Shown piece after piece: positions 16,913 to 25,995 of a DNA stretch of 64,000 bases (the first letter of the stretch is position 1; each line of letters starts with the position of its first letter). The position numbers and the translations under genes are program-made. The DNA is from Bog-756 sp963828385. GTDB taxonomy: Bacteria > Actinomycetota > Acidimicrobiia > Acidimicrobiales > RAAP-2. The stretch is taken from assembly GCA_963828385.1 (NCBI GenBank), contig CAWHEF010000002.1:2046001-2110000 (forward strand), in the 5' to 3' direction. The notes below the pieces were generated by a model. It did no database searches. It saw nothing but the letters and a program-made list of their open reading frames with translations, and had not been told where the DNA came from.

Positions 16913-18385
16913 TCAGCTCGGCTCGAACCCCCCTTGTCCTATGCGCACTCGCTCCCCGCACAACTCGGATCGGGTCGCGTGCCGGGCCAGCTCGGCATCG
17001 TCGCTCACCGCCACGCAACGACGCCCGTCGGGCAGAGCGCACAGCGTGATCGTCCGGCTCGGGTCCCATCCGTCATAGGTGACGGTATACGTGGCGACGC
17101 TCCCGTCCCCGCTGTACCCGTCGAGAGTCGGAACCACCTGGACGGTCTCCGTCGAGGTTCTGCTTAGGGCGGCGAGGTCTGCGATCAACGGGGGCTCGCC
17201 GTCGGGTTCGCTCGCCCACACCCCGATGGCCGGCTTCGTCAACAGCCCGCTGACCGTGGTGACCCCTCCCATCACCTGGGTCCGCCCACGAACCGCTTCG
17301 GCGACGTCGACCATCGCCTGAAGGACGAAGTTGTTGAACGGGCCGCCGGCGAACGTCATGCCGCCGGTGATCGTGGGTGTGCTGCCGCCACCGAGGCCGA
17401 GCTCTCGCTGCTGGACCCGGACGGCGGAGGGGAAACAGCTGTAGAGCTCGAGTACGTCGAGCTCGGCGATGTTCCGCCCGATCCGGCGGGAGGCGGCGGC
17501 ACCGAGGGCGGCCATGGCCGGCCACCGGTGCGGCTCCTTCCTCCGCAGCAGGGACACGGCGTGGCTCGACTCCAGCCCCACCAGCGGGAAGATCCAACGG
17601 TCGGTGGAAACCCGGTGGTGGTGGGCGGCCTCGACGGAGCAGACCACCAGGGCGGCGGCCTGGTTCACCGTCCATTGGGTCGCGTGCCACTTGTTGTAGG
17701 GAAAGGCGAGGGGCCGGTTGGACGGAGACGCAGCCGCGATGGCGTCGGCATCCATTCGTTCGGGGAAGGCCGCTCGATCGTTCGCCCCCGCCACCTCGTT
17801 GAAGCGGCTCCAGAGGGCGGCGATCGCTTGCCGGTGATCCTCGAGCGTGCTGGCGTCGTCCGTTCGGGTGGCGTTCTCGATCAGTGCGTATTGGAGGACC
17901 GGCTCCCAGAGCCGATGGACGACTTCGATGTCTTCAACCAGAGGACCCGGGCGACGGTGGGTGACATCCGGCACTCCGCCGGCCTGCTCCGATGGGTTCG
18001 AACCAGCCGGATGATCCCGTTCCCATCGCTTCGCCTCGCCACCGACCACCACGGCCACCTCGGACTCCCCGATCTGGATGGCACGGAGCGCATCGCTGAT
18101 CAGCGCCTGCTGAGGAATGCCCAGCTCTGCCAGATGTGTCGTGGCGTCGGGCGACCCCACCACCGAGGCCACCGTTCGGCCTGGGTCGGGATCCGTCCAC
18201 GTTCCCTGGGGCACGGCGATCCGATCGATGGCACGGCGGAGGGACCGTGAGCCTGCGTCACCGATCGCCGCCTCGACGGCGTGCACCATGAGCTCGTTGG
18301 CCGGGGCATCGCTCGAGGCGGCGCCGACGCCGACCAGCACCGGGCTCTTCGGACCGAGGACGCGCCGAGTTGTGGCGCCCGACAC
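16913..18385 (-). CDS. Thiolase-like protein with extra C-terminal domain (acetyl-CoA acetyltransferase-like)
   Basis: The protein has about 490 residues and begins near SPVLVGVGAASSDAPANELM, a thiolase fold start. PYNKWHATQWTVNQAAALVV and LDVLELYSCFPSAVRVQQRELG follow, then a C-terminal region of about 110 residues (from about TVQVVPTLDGYSG) that fits the additional domain of type 1 thiolase-like proteins. The canonical thiolase nucleophile region is not conserved, so it may use an acyl-CoA in another way. GTG 18385 was chosen because it follows the DUF4031 stop by 7 bp; a GTG at 18424 inside that gene is possible. It is probably co-transcribed with DUF4031 and rhodanese. Confidence 0.78.
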   Translation of the reverse strand: MSGATTRRVLGPKSPVLVGVGAASSDAPANELMVHAVEAAIGDAGSRSLRRAIDRIAVPQGTWTDPDPGRTVASVVGSPDATTHLAELGIPQQALISDALRAIQIGESEVAVVVGGEAKRWERDHPAGSNPSEQAGGVPDVTHRRPGPLVEDIEVVHRLWEPVLQYALIENATRTDDASTLEDHRQAIAALWSRFNEVAGANDRAAFPERMDADAIAAASPSNRPLAFPYNKWHATQWTVNQAAALVVCSVEAAHHHRVSTDRWIFPLVGLESSHAVSLLRRKEPHRWPAMAALGAAASRRIGRNIAELDVLELYSCFPSAVRVQQRELGLGGGSTPTITGGMTFAGGPFNNFVLQAMVDVAEAVRGRTQVMGGVTTVSGLLTKPAIGVWASEPDGEPPLIADLAALSRTSTETVQVVPTLDGYSGDGSVATYTVTYDGWDPSRTITLCALPDGRRCVAVSDDAELARHATRSELCGERVRIGQGGFEPS

Positions 18386-18392
18386 CGCTACG

Positions 18393-18680
18393 TCACGACG
18401 GCGCCGCCGAAGATCGGCGTGCACGCAGGATCTTGCCGAGCTGACGCCAGCTCACCGGCACGGCACCGAGCTCGATCGCCTGGGCGCGGGCCCGCTCCGG
18501 CAGGTCGTAGTGGGCCTGGTGCGGCCGTTGCGGCTTGTGTTGGAACCATTGACGCTTCATACCCATGTGGAGGGCGAAGGCGTGGAGCTCGTCGTCGTCG
18601 TCGGCCACCAGGTGCGACCACTGATCGGTCACCGGGCCGAGAGTGGCGGGCTGACGCCAGTCGTCGAGATAGACGGTCAC
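18393..18680 (-). CDS. DUF4031 domain protein
   Basis: The 95-residue protein starts at GTG 18680 as VTVYLDDWRQPATLG, the signature start of DUF4031. Later HYDLPERARAQAIELGAVPVSWRQL matches the rest of the domain. DUF4031 proteins are small soluble proteins of unknown function found near metabolic genes in actinobacteria. Longer frames upstream overlap the rhodanese gene and lack family likeness. It sits 20 bp after the rhodanese gene and 7 bp before the thiolase-like gene. Confidence 0.85.
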   Translation of the reverse strand: MTVYLDDWRQPATLGPVTDQWSHLVADDDDELHAFALHMGMKRQWFQHKPQRPHQAHYDLPERARAQAIELGAVPVSWRQLGKILRARRSSAAPS

Positions 18681-18700
18681 CGTCCGTCCGGCCCGGTCCC

Positions 18701-19051
18701 TCAGATGATGCGGCCGGGCTCGCCGCTGTCGGTCACCACGGACAGACCTGCCTGCTCCCAGGCCACCATGCCGCCGTCCAGGTTGCGAACGTCGTGCCCC
18801 TCGGCGGACAACGCTTGGGCGACTGCCAGTGAGCGCCCGCCGAGCCTGCACACGCAGACCACCGTGCCACTGTCCGGGATGTCCCCCAGGCTCTCACCCA
18901 CCGAGCCCATCGGCACGTGGACGGCATCGGGGGCTCTCCCTGCCATCCACTCCTCGTCCTCTCGAACGTCGAGCAGCAATCCGCCGGTCGCTACCAACCG
19001 GCGCGCCTCGACGGGATCGACGTCCGCGACGGGCGTGAGGTCAGCGGTCAC
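18701..19051 (-). CDS. Single-domain rhodanese-like sulfurtransferase
   Basis: The protein has about 116 residues from GTG 19051. The active-site loop CRLGGRS with Cys68 is at residues 68-74, and LLLDVREDEEW gives the CH2A-like motif. Single-domain rhodaneses move sulfane sulfur, for example from thiosulfate or persulfides, to thiol acceptors. It heads the minus-strand trio with DUF4031 and the thiolase-like gene and is divergent from the transporter. Confidence 0.9.
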   Translation of the reverse strand: MTADLTPVADVDPVEARRLVATGGLLLDVREDEEWMAGRAPDAVHVPMGSVGESLGDIPDSGTVVCVCRLGGRSLAVAQALSAEGHDVRNLDGGMVAWEQAGLSVVTDSGEPGRII

Positions 19052-19182
19052 GACCTCACGGTACCTGACGCAGTGGTCGCCCTGTGATCGACCACGACGA
19101 GCCGGCAAAACGAACGTTGGTTGACGACTCTCATTCGACGGACCGGAGGTTCGGCCGCCCGGCCAACGGTCGGTGGACGGCG

Positions 19183-20790
19183 ATGGCGACTACGCTCCAC
19201 GCCTTGGTGAGCGAGACAGGGACGACGACCACCATCGACGAAACAGTCATGCCGTTGAGGAACCGACACGCGGGCCTGGCGGTCATCTGCTTCGTCCTCT
19301 TCCTCACATTTCTCGACAACACGATCATCAGCGCCACCCTGGCCGACGTGCAGTCCGGCCTCCATGCCGGGGTCAGCCAGCTCCAGTGGGTGGTGAGTGG
19401 ATACGCGCTGACGTTCGCCAGCCTGATGCTGATGGCCGGAACGCTCGGTGACCTCTACGGCCGCAAGAAGATGATGCTGGCCGGGGTGGCGGTCTTCTGT
19501 GCCGGCTCGGTGCTCGCCGCCCTCGCCCCATCGACCGGGGTGCTGATTGCCGGCCGGGTGATCATGGGAGTCGGAGCTGCGTTCTCGGAGCCGGGCACGC
19601 TCTCCATGATCCGCCACCTCTATCCCGATCGCCACGATCGAGCGCGGGCCCTCGGGACCTGGGCGGCGGTGTCCGGTCTCGCGCTGGCGCTCGGCCCGGT
19701 GATCGGAGGCATCCTCGTCGGAATCTGGTCGTGGCGGGCGGTGTTCTGGTTCAACCTCCTCTTCGGCCTCGTGGCCCTGGCTGCCGCCGTCATCGTCATT
19801 CCCGAGACAGCCGATCCCATGCGCGGCCGCCTCGACATTCCCGGATTCGTGCTCGGGGCCGTCGCCCTGGCGGCGGGCACCTTCGCCACCATCGCCGGCG
19901 AGACCTCGGGCTACATCACCTGGTGGGTCCTCCTGCTCTACGGGCTGTCGGTGCTGGCCTTGACCGTCTTCGTCCTGGTCGAGCTGCGGGCCGACAACCC
20001 GGTCCTCGACATGAGGTTCTTCCGCCGCCTGCCGTTCACCGGTGCGACGACCATCGCCTTCACCACCTACTTCGGCATCTTCTCGATCTTCTTCTTCACC
20101 GCCCTGTACCTCGAGGTCGTGGGCTCGATCTCTCCGTTCTCCCTGGCCCTCGATTTCGTTCCCCTGACGGTGGGGATGGTGCTCGCCAGCCTGTTCACCG
20201 GTCGATGGGTGTCGGTCATGGGACCGAGGTTCCCCATGGTCACCGGGTGCGCCCTGGCCGCTGCCGGGCTGGTCATGACCGACGTCGTCATCACCCCTCA
20301 TTCCGGCCTGGACACGGTGGGCTGGACGCTCGCCATTGCCGGGATCGGCTTCGGGATCGCCATCGTGCCGGTCACGTCTTCCGCGCTGACCACCGTGCCG
20401 GCCGAGCACTCGGGGATGGCGGCGTCCGCCACCAACACCAGCCGCGAGCTCGGCGCCGTGGCCGCCGTCGCCATCCTCGGATCGATCGTCAACGGACAGC
20501 TGACCGTCAACCTCGTCCAGAAGCTGGCGGCCATCGGGATCCCCCCGTCCTACCGATCCGAGGTCATCGCCGCCGTGACCACCGGGTCGATCGGTGCCCA
20601 GGGCAAGGCAGCGGCCAAGGGACACCCGGGCATCCAGCACATCGTCAACGAGGTCGAGACGGCCGCCTACGGCGCCTTCGGGCACGGCCTCGAACTGGCC
20701 CTGCTCGCCTCGGGAGCACTGCTCGGCGCATCGGCCGTGCTGGCACTGGTGACGATGCGCAGATCGAGGGCCGAACCGGAAGACACATGA
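19183..20790 (+). CDS. DHA2-family (14-TM) MFS drug/proton antiporter
   Basis: The protein has about 535 residues and around 14 hydrophobic segments. The first helix FLDNTIISATLADVQSGL is the DHA2 start (usually LDxTIVNVALP). Motif A GDLYGRKK follows, motif C-like ALALGPVIGG lies in helix 5, and HSGMAASATNTSRELGAVAAVAILGS in the C-terminal half. It probably exports drugs, dyes or metabolites in exchange for protons. The start could be ATG 19183 or ATG 19249. No local TetR regulator adjoins it. Confidence 0.87.
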   Translation: MATTLHALVSETGTTTTIDETVMPLRNRHAGLAVICFVLFLTFLDNTIISATLADVQSGLHAGVSQLQWVVSGYALTFASLMLMAGTLGDLYGRKKMMLAGVAVFCAGSVLAALAPSTGVLIAGRVIMGVGAAFSEPGTLSMIRHLYPDRHDRARALGTWAAVSGLALALGPVIGGILVGIWSWRAVFWFNLLFGLVALAAAVIVIPETADPMRGRLDIPGFVLGAVALAAGTFATIAGETSGYITWWVLLLYGLSVLALTVFVLVELRADNPVLDMRFFRRLPFTGATTIAFTTYFGIFSIFFFTALYLEVVGSISPFSLALDFVPLTVGMVLASLFTGRWVSVMGPRFPMVTGCALAAAGLVMTDVVITPHSGLDTVGWTLAIAGIGFGIAIVPVTSSALTTVPAEHSGMAASATNTSRELGAVAAVAILGSIVNGQLTVNLVQKLAAIGIPPSYRSEVIAAVTTGSIGAQGKAAAKGHPGIQHIVNEVETAAYGAFGHGLELALLASGALLGASAVLALVTMRRSRAEPEDT

Positions 20791-20844
20791 CCGCCCAGCG
20801 CCGACCGCCCAGGGCCGACCGCCCATCGCCGACCGCCCAGGCAG
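20789..20844. repeat. Four 14-bp tandem copies at the transporter stop codon
   Basis: Units of the form GACCGCCCAGCGCC repeat four times with one to four changes each, beginning within the TGA of the transporter gene. They are non-coding in the transporter frame. The role is unknown; slippage is the likely origin. Confidence 0.85.
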
Positions 20845-20880
20845 AAAGCGAGGGCTGAGCGCCGGTCATGTCGTCAGAGC

Positions 20881-22008
20881 TCACACGGGTTGGGCGGCGA
20901 GCCGCCTCCCCAGCTCGACCAGCTGCTCGGTCGCTCCCCCGAGCGTCAATTCGTAGTGTTTCGTGGCGACGAAGTACCGGTGCAGCGGGTAGTCGCGATC
21001 GACCCCCACACCGCCATGCAGATGGACGGCGGCATGGACGAGACGCTGGCCGCCGTCGGCCGCCCAGAACTTCGCCACCGCCAGCTCGGCGTCGGCGGGC
21101 AGGTCCTCGGCGATGCGCCAGGCGGCCTGCCACGCCGTGAGCCCGATGGCCTGGCTGTCGACATATGCGTCGGCGGCCCGTTGCCCCACGGCCTGGAACG
21201 TGGCGATGGGCTTACCGAACTGCTCGCGGGTCTTCGTGTACTCGGCCACGAGGTCCAACGCCGCGGCCGCCGCTCCCGCCTGGGCCAGGGCGACGCCCGC
21301 TTCGCTCCGCTCGACGAGAAAGTGGACGATCCTCTCCCCGTCCTCCGGGGACCCCAACATGTCGGGAGCCCCGACAGCGACCCGCTCGAAGTGCACGACC
21401 GCCTCGACCTGCCCGGTGTTGACCGGCTGGTCCTCCCGGGACAGGCCCGCAGCCGCCGCGTCCACCACGAACACGGCGACCTGCCCCGTCGACAGCCGCA
21501 CAGGGACGACGATGGCGTCCGCCACCGCCCCCGAAGGGACACACGACTTCGAACCCGTGAGCCTCCAGCCGTTGCCGTCGGGCTCGGCGACAACGGTGGG
21601 CTCTCCAGGCCGACCCCCGAGCTCGACGAGCGCCGTCGTCACCACGGTCTCGCCCGAGGCCACGCCGGGCAGCCACCGCTGCTGCTGGTCGCCGGTGCCG
21701 AAACGCGCGACGGCAGGCGCCGCCGCGGCGAGGGTCTCGATGACCGGCACATAGGCCGAGCTGCGGCCGGTCGCCTCGATTACCAGTGCCGTCTCCAGAA
21801 AGCCGAGCCCTGCGCCCCCCACCCCCTCGGGGAGGGACAGGCCGAGTAGCCCCGCCCTTCCCAACTCTGCCCACAGCACCCGGTCGAAACGATCCCAGCC
21901 CGGCTGACGCTCGAGGTCCCGAAGGCGGTCGTGGTCGGCGAGGTCGCCGAAGATCCGGCCGGCGAGCTCGCGCACCGCCTCCTGCTCTTCATTGAAGGAG
22001 AAGTCCAC
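20881..22008 (-). CDS. Acyl-CoA dehydrogenase, short-lobe partner (FadE28-like)
   Basis: From GTG 22008 the protein has 375 residues and starts VDFSFNEEQEAVREL. GLLGLSLPEGVGGAGLG, the FAD-contact region NGWRLTGSKSCVPSG, TREQFGKPIATFQAVGQRAAD and LHGGVGVDRDYPLHRYF mark the fold. It is less conserved around the active-site base and pairs with the more canonical dehydrogenase 99 bp upstream. Steroid and CoA-ester degraders often use such pairs as alpha2beta2 heterotetramers (FadE28-FadE29). The heteromer here is inferred from adjacency. Confidence 0.83.
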   Translation of the reverse strand: MDFSFNEEQEAVRELAGRIFGDLADHDRLRDLERQPGWDRFDRVLWAELGRAGLLGLSLPEGVGGAGLGFLETALVIEATGRSSAYVPVIETLAAAAPAVARFGTGDQQQRWLPGVASGETVVTTALVELGGRPGEPTVVAEPDGNGWRLTGSKSCVPSGAVADAIVVPVRLSTGQVAVFVVDAAAAGLSREDQPVNTGQVEAVVHFERVAVGAPDMLGSPEDGERIVHFLVERSEAGVALAQAGAAAAALDLVAEYTKTREQFGKPIATFQAVGQRAADAYVDSQAIGLTAWQAAWRIAEDLPADAELAVAKFWAADGGQRLVHAAVHLHGGVGVDRDYPLHRYFVATKHYELTLGGATEQLVELGRRLAAQPV

Positions 22009-22107
22009 TCTCTGTCCCCACTCTCTCGATGTTCTGCCTCGGCGTTTTGTCGGCGATCGGCCCCGCACCGCGTTCGCAGTGCCGTCTCCGGCGGCGATGT
22101 CGCCCTG

Positions 22108-23283
22108 TCAACGAAGGGACCGCGGGAGGCCCAGTCCGAAGATGGCGATCAGGTCACGCTGGATCTCGTTGGTCCCGCCGCCGAAGGTCAGGATCACCAG
22201 GCTCCGGGCGTGCATCTCGAGGCGACCGGCGAGCACCGCCCCCGGGCTGTCCCGGACCAGGTAGCCGGCCTGCCCGACGACCTCCAGGAGCAGGCGGAAG
22301 GCCTCCATGTAGAACTCGGTCCCGAAGACCTTGATCGTCGAGGCGTCGGCGACGTCCAGATGGCCGCGGGCGGCGTCCCACGCCACTTTCCAGTTCATGA
22401 GCTTGAGGAACTCGAGCTTGGCGTGGACTCTGGCCAGGTGTATCTGGGCCCACTCCTGGTCGACGACCCGACGACCGTCGGCCAGCTTGGTTTCCTGCGC
22501 CCAACCCCGCACGTCGTCGAGGGCGCGCTCGACGATGCCGGGCGAGCACAGGGTGACCCGCTCGTGGTTGAGCTGGTTGGTGATGAGTGTCCATCCGTCG
22601 TTCTCCCCCCCAACCAAGCTCGAGGCGGGCACCCGGACGTCCTCGTAGAACGTGTAGTTGATGTCGTGCTCCCCGAGTAGCCGCATGGGGACGACGCTCA
22701 CCCCGGGGGTGTCCATGGGCACGATGAAGATCGAGATTCCCTTGTGCTTGGGCGCTCCAGGGTCGGTGCGGGTGGCGAGCCATACGTAGTCCGCCCCGCC
22801 GGCCAGTGACGTGAAGATCTTCTGTCCGTTGATCACGTACTCGTCGCCGTCGCGCACGGCGCGGGTCTGAAGGGAGGCCAGATCGGTGCCCGATTGGGGC
22901 TCGGTGTACCCGATGCAGAAGTGGACGTCGCCGGCCAGGATCTTCGGGAGGAAGAACGTCTTCTGCTCGGGTGTGCCGAAGTCCATGATCGTCGGTCCGA
23001 CGGTGTTGATGGTGAGCATCGGGACCGGCGCGCCGGCCCGCATCGACTCGTCGAAGAAGATGAACTGCTCGATGGCGGAACGTCCCTGGCCTCCGTACTC
23101 CACCGGCCATCCGATGCCGAGCCAGCCGTCGGCTGCCATCTGCTTCACCACCTGGCGCATGTGGGGACCGATCCCGTGGCTCTCCGCCAGCCGGGCCTCG
23201 ACCGCCGGGGACAGGAGGTCGGCGTAGTACTGGCGAAGCTGCGTACGAAGCGCCTGCTGCTCGTCCGTGTAGCCGATCTCCAC
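22108..23283 (-). CDS. Acyl-CoA dehydrogenase, FadE29-like
   Basis: GTG 23283 with GGGAGGG seven bases upstream gives a 391-residue protein starting VEIGYTDEQQALRTQLRQYY. FCIGYTEPQSGTDLASL (FAD/substrate), INGQKIFTSL, GENDGWTLITNQLNHERV and FGGGTNEIQRDLIA are typical. The N-terminal and GYTEP segments resemble mycobacterial FadE29, which oxidises a steroid side-chain propionyl-CoA with FadE28. Steroid specificity is inferred. It is divergent from the thiolase, with 270 bp between the two starts. Confidence 0.85.
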   Translation of the reverse strand: MEIGYTDEQQALRTQLRQYYADLLSPAVEARLAESHGIGPHMRQVVKQMAADGWLGIGWPVEYGGQGRSAIEQFIFFDESMRAGAPVPMLTINTVGPTIMDFGTPEQKTFFLPKILAGDVHFCIGYTEPQSGTDLASLQTRAVRDGDEYVINGQKIFTSLAGGADYVWLATRTDPGAPKHKGISIFIVPMDTPGVSVVPMRLLGEHDINYTFYEDVRVPASSLVGGENDGWTLITNQLNHERVTLCSPGIVERALDDVRGWAQETKLADGRRVVDQEWAQIHLARVHAKLEFLKLMNWKVAWDAARGHLDVADASTIKVFGTEFYMEAFRLLLEVVGQAGYLVRDSPGAVLAGRLEMHARSLVILTFGGGTNEIQRDLIAIFGLGLPRSLR

Positions 23284-23553
23284 CTGGACCCTCCCGATCG
23301 TCGTGTCCGGCGCCATCGGCACCGGCCCCCGGACCTCCGACCGGCGGGGCCGGTGGCGACCGGAGCCGTGTCCTTCGCGGCTGGACCTCGTGGCGCTCCC
23401 GACTTCTAGAACACGTTACATTCAGCCTCCTCTCCCGTGCCATCGCGCCCGCATGGCCGTCAGGGCGGCAGACCGGCGCGGGGCGGATAGCCTGCACGTC
23501 GAGTCACAACGTCGCCTACACGCGGTCACGCCGCCCGGTCCCGAGGAGCACCA

Positions 23554-24759
23554 ATGCCCGAAGCTGTCATCGTCGCCACAGGACGCACCCCCATCGGACG
23601 GGCCAACAAGGGCTCACTCGTCGACTGCCGTCCCGACGACCTGGGCGCCCTGGTCGTGAAGGAGGTCCTGGCCAAGGTCCCCGAGCTCGACCCCCAGTCC
23701 GTCGAAGACGTCATCATGGGGAGCGGGCAGCCGGGAGGGGAGGCGGGCTACAACGTCGGCCGAGTGGTGGCGTTGCTGGCGGGCATGCCGGACGTCCCCG
23801 GCGTGACGGTGAACCGGTACTGTTCGTCGTCGCTCCAGACGATCCGGATGGCCGCCCACGCCATCAAGGCGGGGGAAGGTGACGTGTTCGTCGCCGCCGG
23901 TGTCGAGACCGTCAGCCGGTACAGGAACGGCGCCGCCGACACCGGACCCCACAACACCTCCTTCGCCGACGCCGAGGCGCGCACGGTGGCCCGGACGCCG
24001 AAGGCGGGTGAGGCGTGGACACCCCAAGCCGGCCTTCCCGACGTCTACATCGCCATGGGTCAGACCGCCGAGAACGTTGCCGAGCTGAAGAAGGTGAGCC
24101 GTGAGGAGCAGGACGAGTTCGCCCTCCAGTCCCAGACCCGGGCCGTGGCCTCCCAGGAGTCGGGCTTCTTCGACCGGGAGATCATTCCCGTCACCACCCC
24201 GAGCGGCCAGGTGGTGACCAAGGACGACGGTCCCCGTCCCGGCACGACCCTGGAGAAGCTGTCCGAGTTGAAGCCGGCGTTCCGGGAGGGGGGAACGGTG
24301 ACGGCCGGCAACGCCTGCCCGCTGAACGACGGCGCGGCGGCCGTCGTCGTGATGAGCGACACCAGGGCTCGTGAGCTCGGGATCACACCTCTGGCCCGCA
24401 TCGTGGCCAGCGGGGTGTCCGGCCTGAACCCCGAGATCATGGGACTCGGGCCGGTCGACGCCATCCGCCAGACGCTGGTCCGAGCGGACATGAGCATCGA
24501 CGATATCGACCTGGTCGAGATCAACGAGGCCTTCGCCGCCCAGGTCGTGCCCTCGGCACGGGAGCTCGGCATCAGTCACGAGAAGTTGAACGTCCGAGGC
24601 GGCGCCATCGCCCTCGGCCATCCCTTCGGCCAGACCGGCGCCCGCATCATGACCACGCTCTTGAACGCCCTGGAGGACACCGGAAAGACCATCGGCCTCG
24701 AGTCCATGTGCGTGGGCGGGGGCCAGGGTATGGCCATGATCGTGGAGCGTCTGTCCTGA
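23554..24759 (+). CDS. Acetyl-CoA C-acyltransferase (thiolase)
   Basis: The 401-residue thiolase keeps all catalytic residues: Cys90 (NRYCSSSLQ), His356 (IALGHPFGQTGA) and Cys386 (CVGGGQG). NEAFAAQ lies in the C-terminal half. It cleaves 3-ketoacyl-CoA to acetyl-CoA and a shortened acyl-CoA, the last beta-oxidation step. AGGAG lies about six bases before the ATG. The NRYCSSSLQ variant, in place of the more common CGSG, points to a catabolic rather than biosynthetic member. It is the only plus-strand gene in the island and faces away from the FadE28/29 pair, so both may share a control region at 23284-23553. Confidence 0.92.
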   Translation: MPEAVIVATGRTPIGRANKGSLVDCRPDDLGALVVKEVLAKVPELDPQSVEDVIMGSGQPGGEAGYNVGRVVALLAGMPDVPGVTVNRYCSSSLQTIRMAAHAIKAGEGDVFVAAGVETVSRYRNGAADTGPHNTSFADAEARTVARTPKAGEAWTPQAGLPDVYIAMGQTAENVAELKKVSREEQDEFALQSQTRAVASQESGFFDREIIPVTTPSGQVVTKDDGPRPGTTLEKLSELKPAFREGGTVTAGNACPLNDGAAAVVVMSDTRARELGITPLARIVASGVSGLNPEIMGLGPVDAIRQTLVRADMSIDDIDLVEINEAFAAQVVPSARELGISHEKLNVRGGAIALGHPFGQTGARIMTTLLNALEDTGKTIGLESMCVGGGQGMAMIVERLS

Positions 24760-24839
24760 CCCGGTGGACGTCTCCCCTGGCTGAGGGCGCCCACTGACCG
24801 AGGACACCCACCCCGTCCAGCACGGGTGACCCGCAGGGG

Positions 24840-25784
24840 TCAGGCGACCCCGCAGGCTCGACGCCAGGACCGGGTCGGGCTGTGCCGGCCACCGCTCCGT
24901 TCGAACACGCCGGCGGCGCACGCCGCGTCGAGCACCGGCCTGAAGGCCTCGGCCCGCAAGCGTCGCCGGGTGGGGGACGTCCGGACCCGGTTCCAGGTCC
25001 GCCACCCCGGAAGCCCCACCGTCCTGTACACGCCGGGGTGGACCAGGCTGTCGAAGATCCCGTTCATCACCAACGGCGCCCCATGGCGGACGAAGAGGCG
25101 CTCGGTCGGCGATGCATCGGCCCACACCTCGGGAAGGAGCGCCCGGGCGAAGGCGAGATGGCGGGCCTCCTCGGCCCGGTGGTACCGGTTGACGTCGCGC
25201 ACGTAGGGGTCGGTGTCGGCGTGCTCACCCGATCGACGCTGGAGCAGGTCGGGGGCTTCCTCGCCGGTGAGCACCATCACGCAGAAGAGGGCGGACCACG
25301 ACAGCGACCGGGTGGTGACGAAACGGTCGAGACGGGCGGCGATCCCGCGAGTGAACGGGTTGACCGCTCTCGGAGCGAGCTGCTCGATCACCCGCACGAA
25401 GACCCGGGAGTGCCGGGTCTCCTCGCCCAGCTCGTGCAAGAGGTAGACGACCCGAGGATCGACGAGATCGGGCCGGTAGGCGAGCATGAGGCCGAATCCG
25501 GCCATGAGCACGGACTCGAACCTGACGCCGGCGTCGAGGATGGATGCCAGCTCCTCGCGCGACAGGTTCGCCCACTCCTCGTCGGTCAGGTCGAGATCGA
25601 GATCCCAGACGCTCAGGAGCTCGCGAGGGAGGACCATGCCGGGACGGACCGATCCCTTCACGTCGAACTCCGGCTCGATGATCCGCCGGAGCGACGCTGC
25701 CGTCAGGCGCTCGAAGCGCTCGCCTGCTCCGTCCCTGACCGTCAGCTGATCACCCACAGGCTCATCGTCGGTCAGCCCGTACAC
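24840..25784 (-). CDS. AurF-type di-iron N-oxygenase-like protein
   Basis: The 314-residue helical protein has a full di-iron ligand set: Glu90, Glu122 and His125 in HELGEETRH, Glu175/176 in TGEE, and His202, Glu206 and His209 in HRAEEARH. This matches AurF, which oxidises aryl amines to nitro groups, and related fatty-chain oxygenases of mycobacteria. The GTG start is 4 bp after the ferredoxin stop, so the P450, ferredoxin and this enzyme are co-translated. The ferredoxin could feed either oxygenase. The substrate is unknown; an amine oxidation or a C-H hydroxylation is equally possible. Confidence 0.82.
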   Translation of the reverse strand: MYGLTDDEPVGDQLTVRDGAGERFERLTAASLRRIIEPEFDVKGSVRPGMVLPRELLSVWDLDLDLTDEEWANLSREELASILDAGVRFESVLMAGFGLMLAYRPDLVDPRVVYLLHELGEETRHSRVFVRVIEQLAPRAVNPFTRGIAARLDRFVTTRSLSWSALFCVMVLTGEEAPDLLQRRSGEHADTDPYVRDVNRYHRAEEARHLAFARALLPEVWADASPTERLFVRHGAPLVMNGIFDSLVHPGVYRTVGLPGWRTWNRVRTSPTRRRLRAEAFRPVLDAACAAGVFERSGGRHSPTRSWRRACGVA

Positions 25785-25788
25785 GGTG

Positions 25789-25995
25789 TCAAGGAGGGTC
25801 GTCGGGAAGGATCTCGATGGCGTACTCGGGACAGTTGGCCTCCGCCAGCCTGGCGCGCTCCTCGAGATCAGCAGGGATGGTGCCGTCCACGATGACCGAC
25901 GATTTGCCGTAGTCGTCCACGTCGAACAGCTCAGGAGCCAACGCGTAGCACCGGGCGTGTCCCTGACATCGCTCGGTGTCGACCCGGACCCTCAT
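25789..25995 (-). CDS. 3Fe-4S ferredoxin of the P450-partner type
   Basis: The 68-residue ferredoxin has Cys10 and Cys16 in CQGHARC (a C-x2-H-x2-C pattern) and Cys55 in ANCPEYAI, three cysteines in all, which fits a single 3Fe-4S cluster. Such ferredoxins pass electrons to bacterial P450s. Its ATG overlaps the P450 stop (ATGA). The longer upstream frame lies over the P450 gene and is discarded. No ferredoxin reductase is adjacent; the flavoprotein at 48448-49683 is a possible donor. Confidence 0.93.
   Translation of the reverse strand: MRVRVDTERCQGHARCYALAPELFDVDDYGKSSVIVDGTIPADLEERARLAEANCPEYAIEILPDDPP

Noticed and set aside
19048..20826. Long minus-strand frame of 592 codons opposite the MFS transporter
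   Set aside because: It is a shadow of high-GC third-position bias: very rich in Gly, His, Asp and Arg, with no domain. The plus strand is a clear 14-helix transporter.
23614..25125. 503-codon minus-strand frame opposite the thiolase
   Set aside because: The complement encodes an intact thiolase with its catalytic Cys-His-Cys set, while this frame has no recognisable domain.
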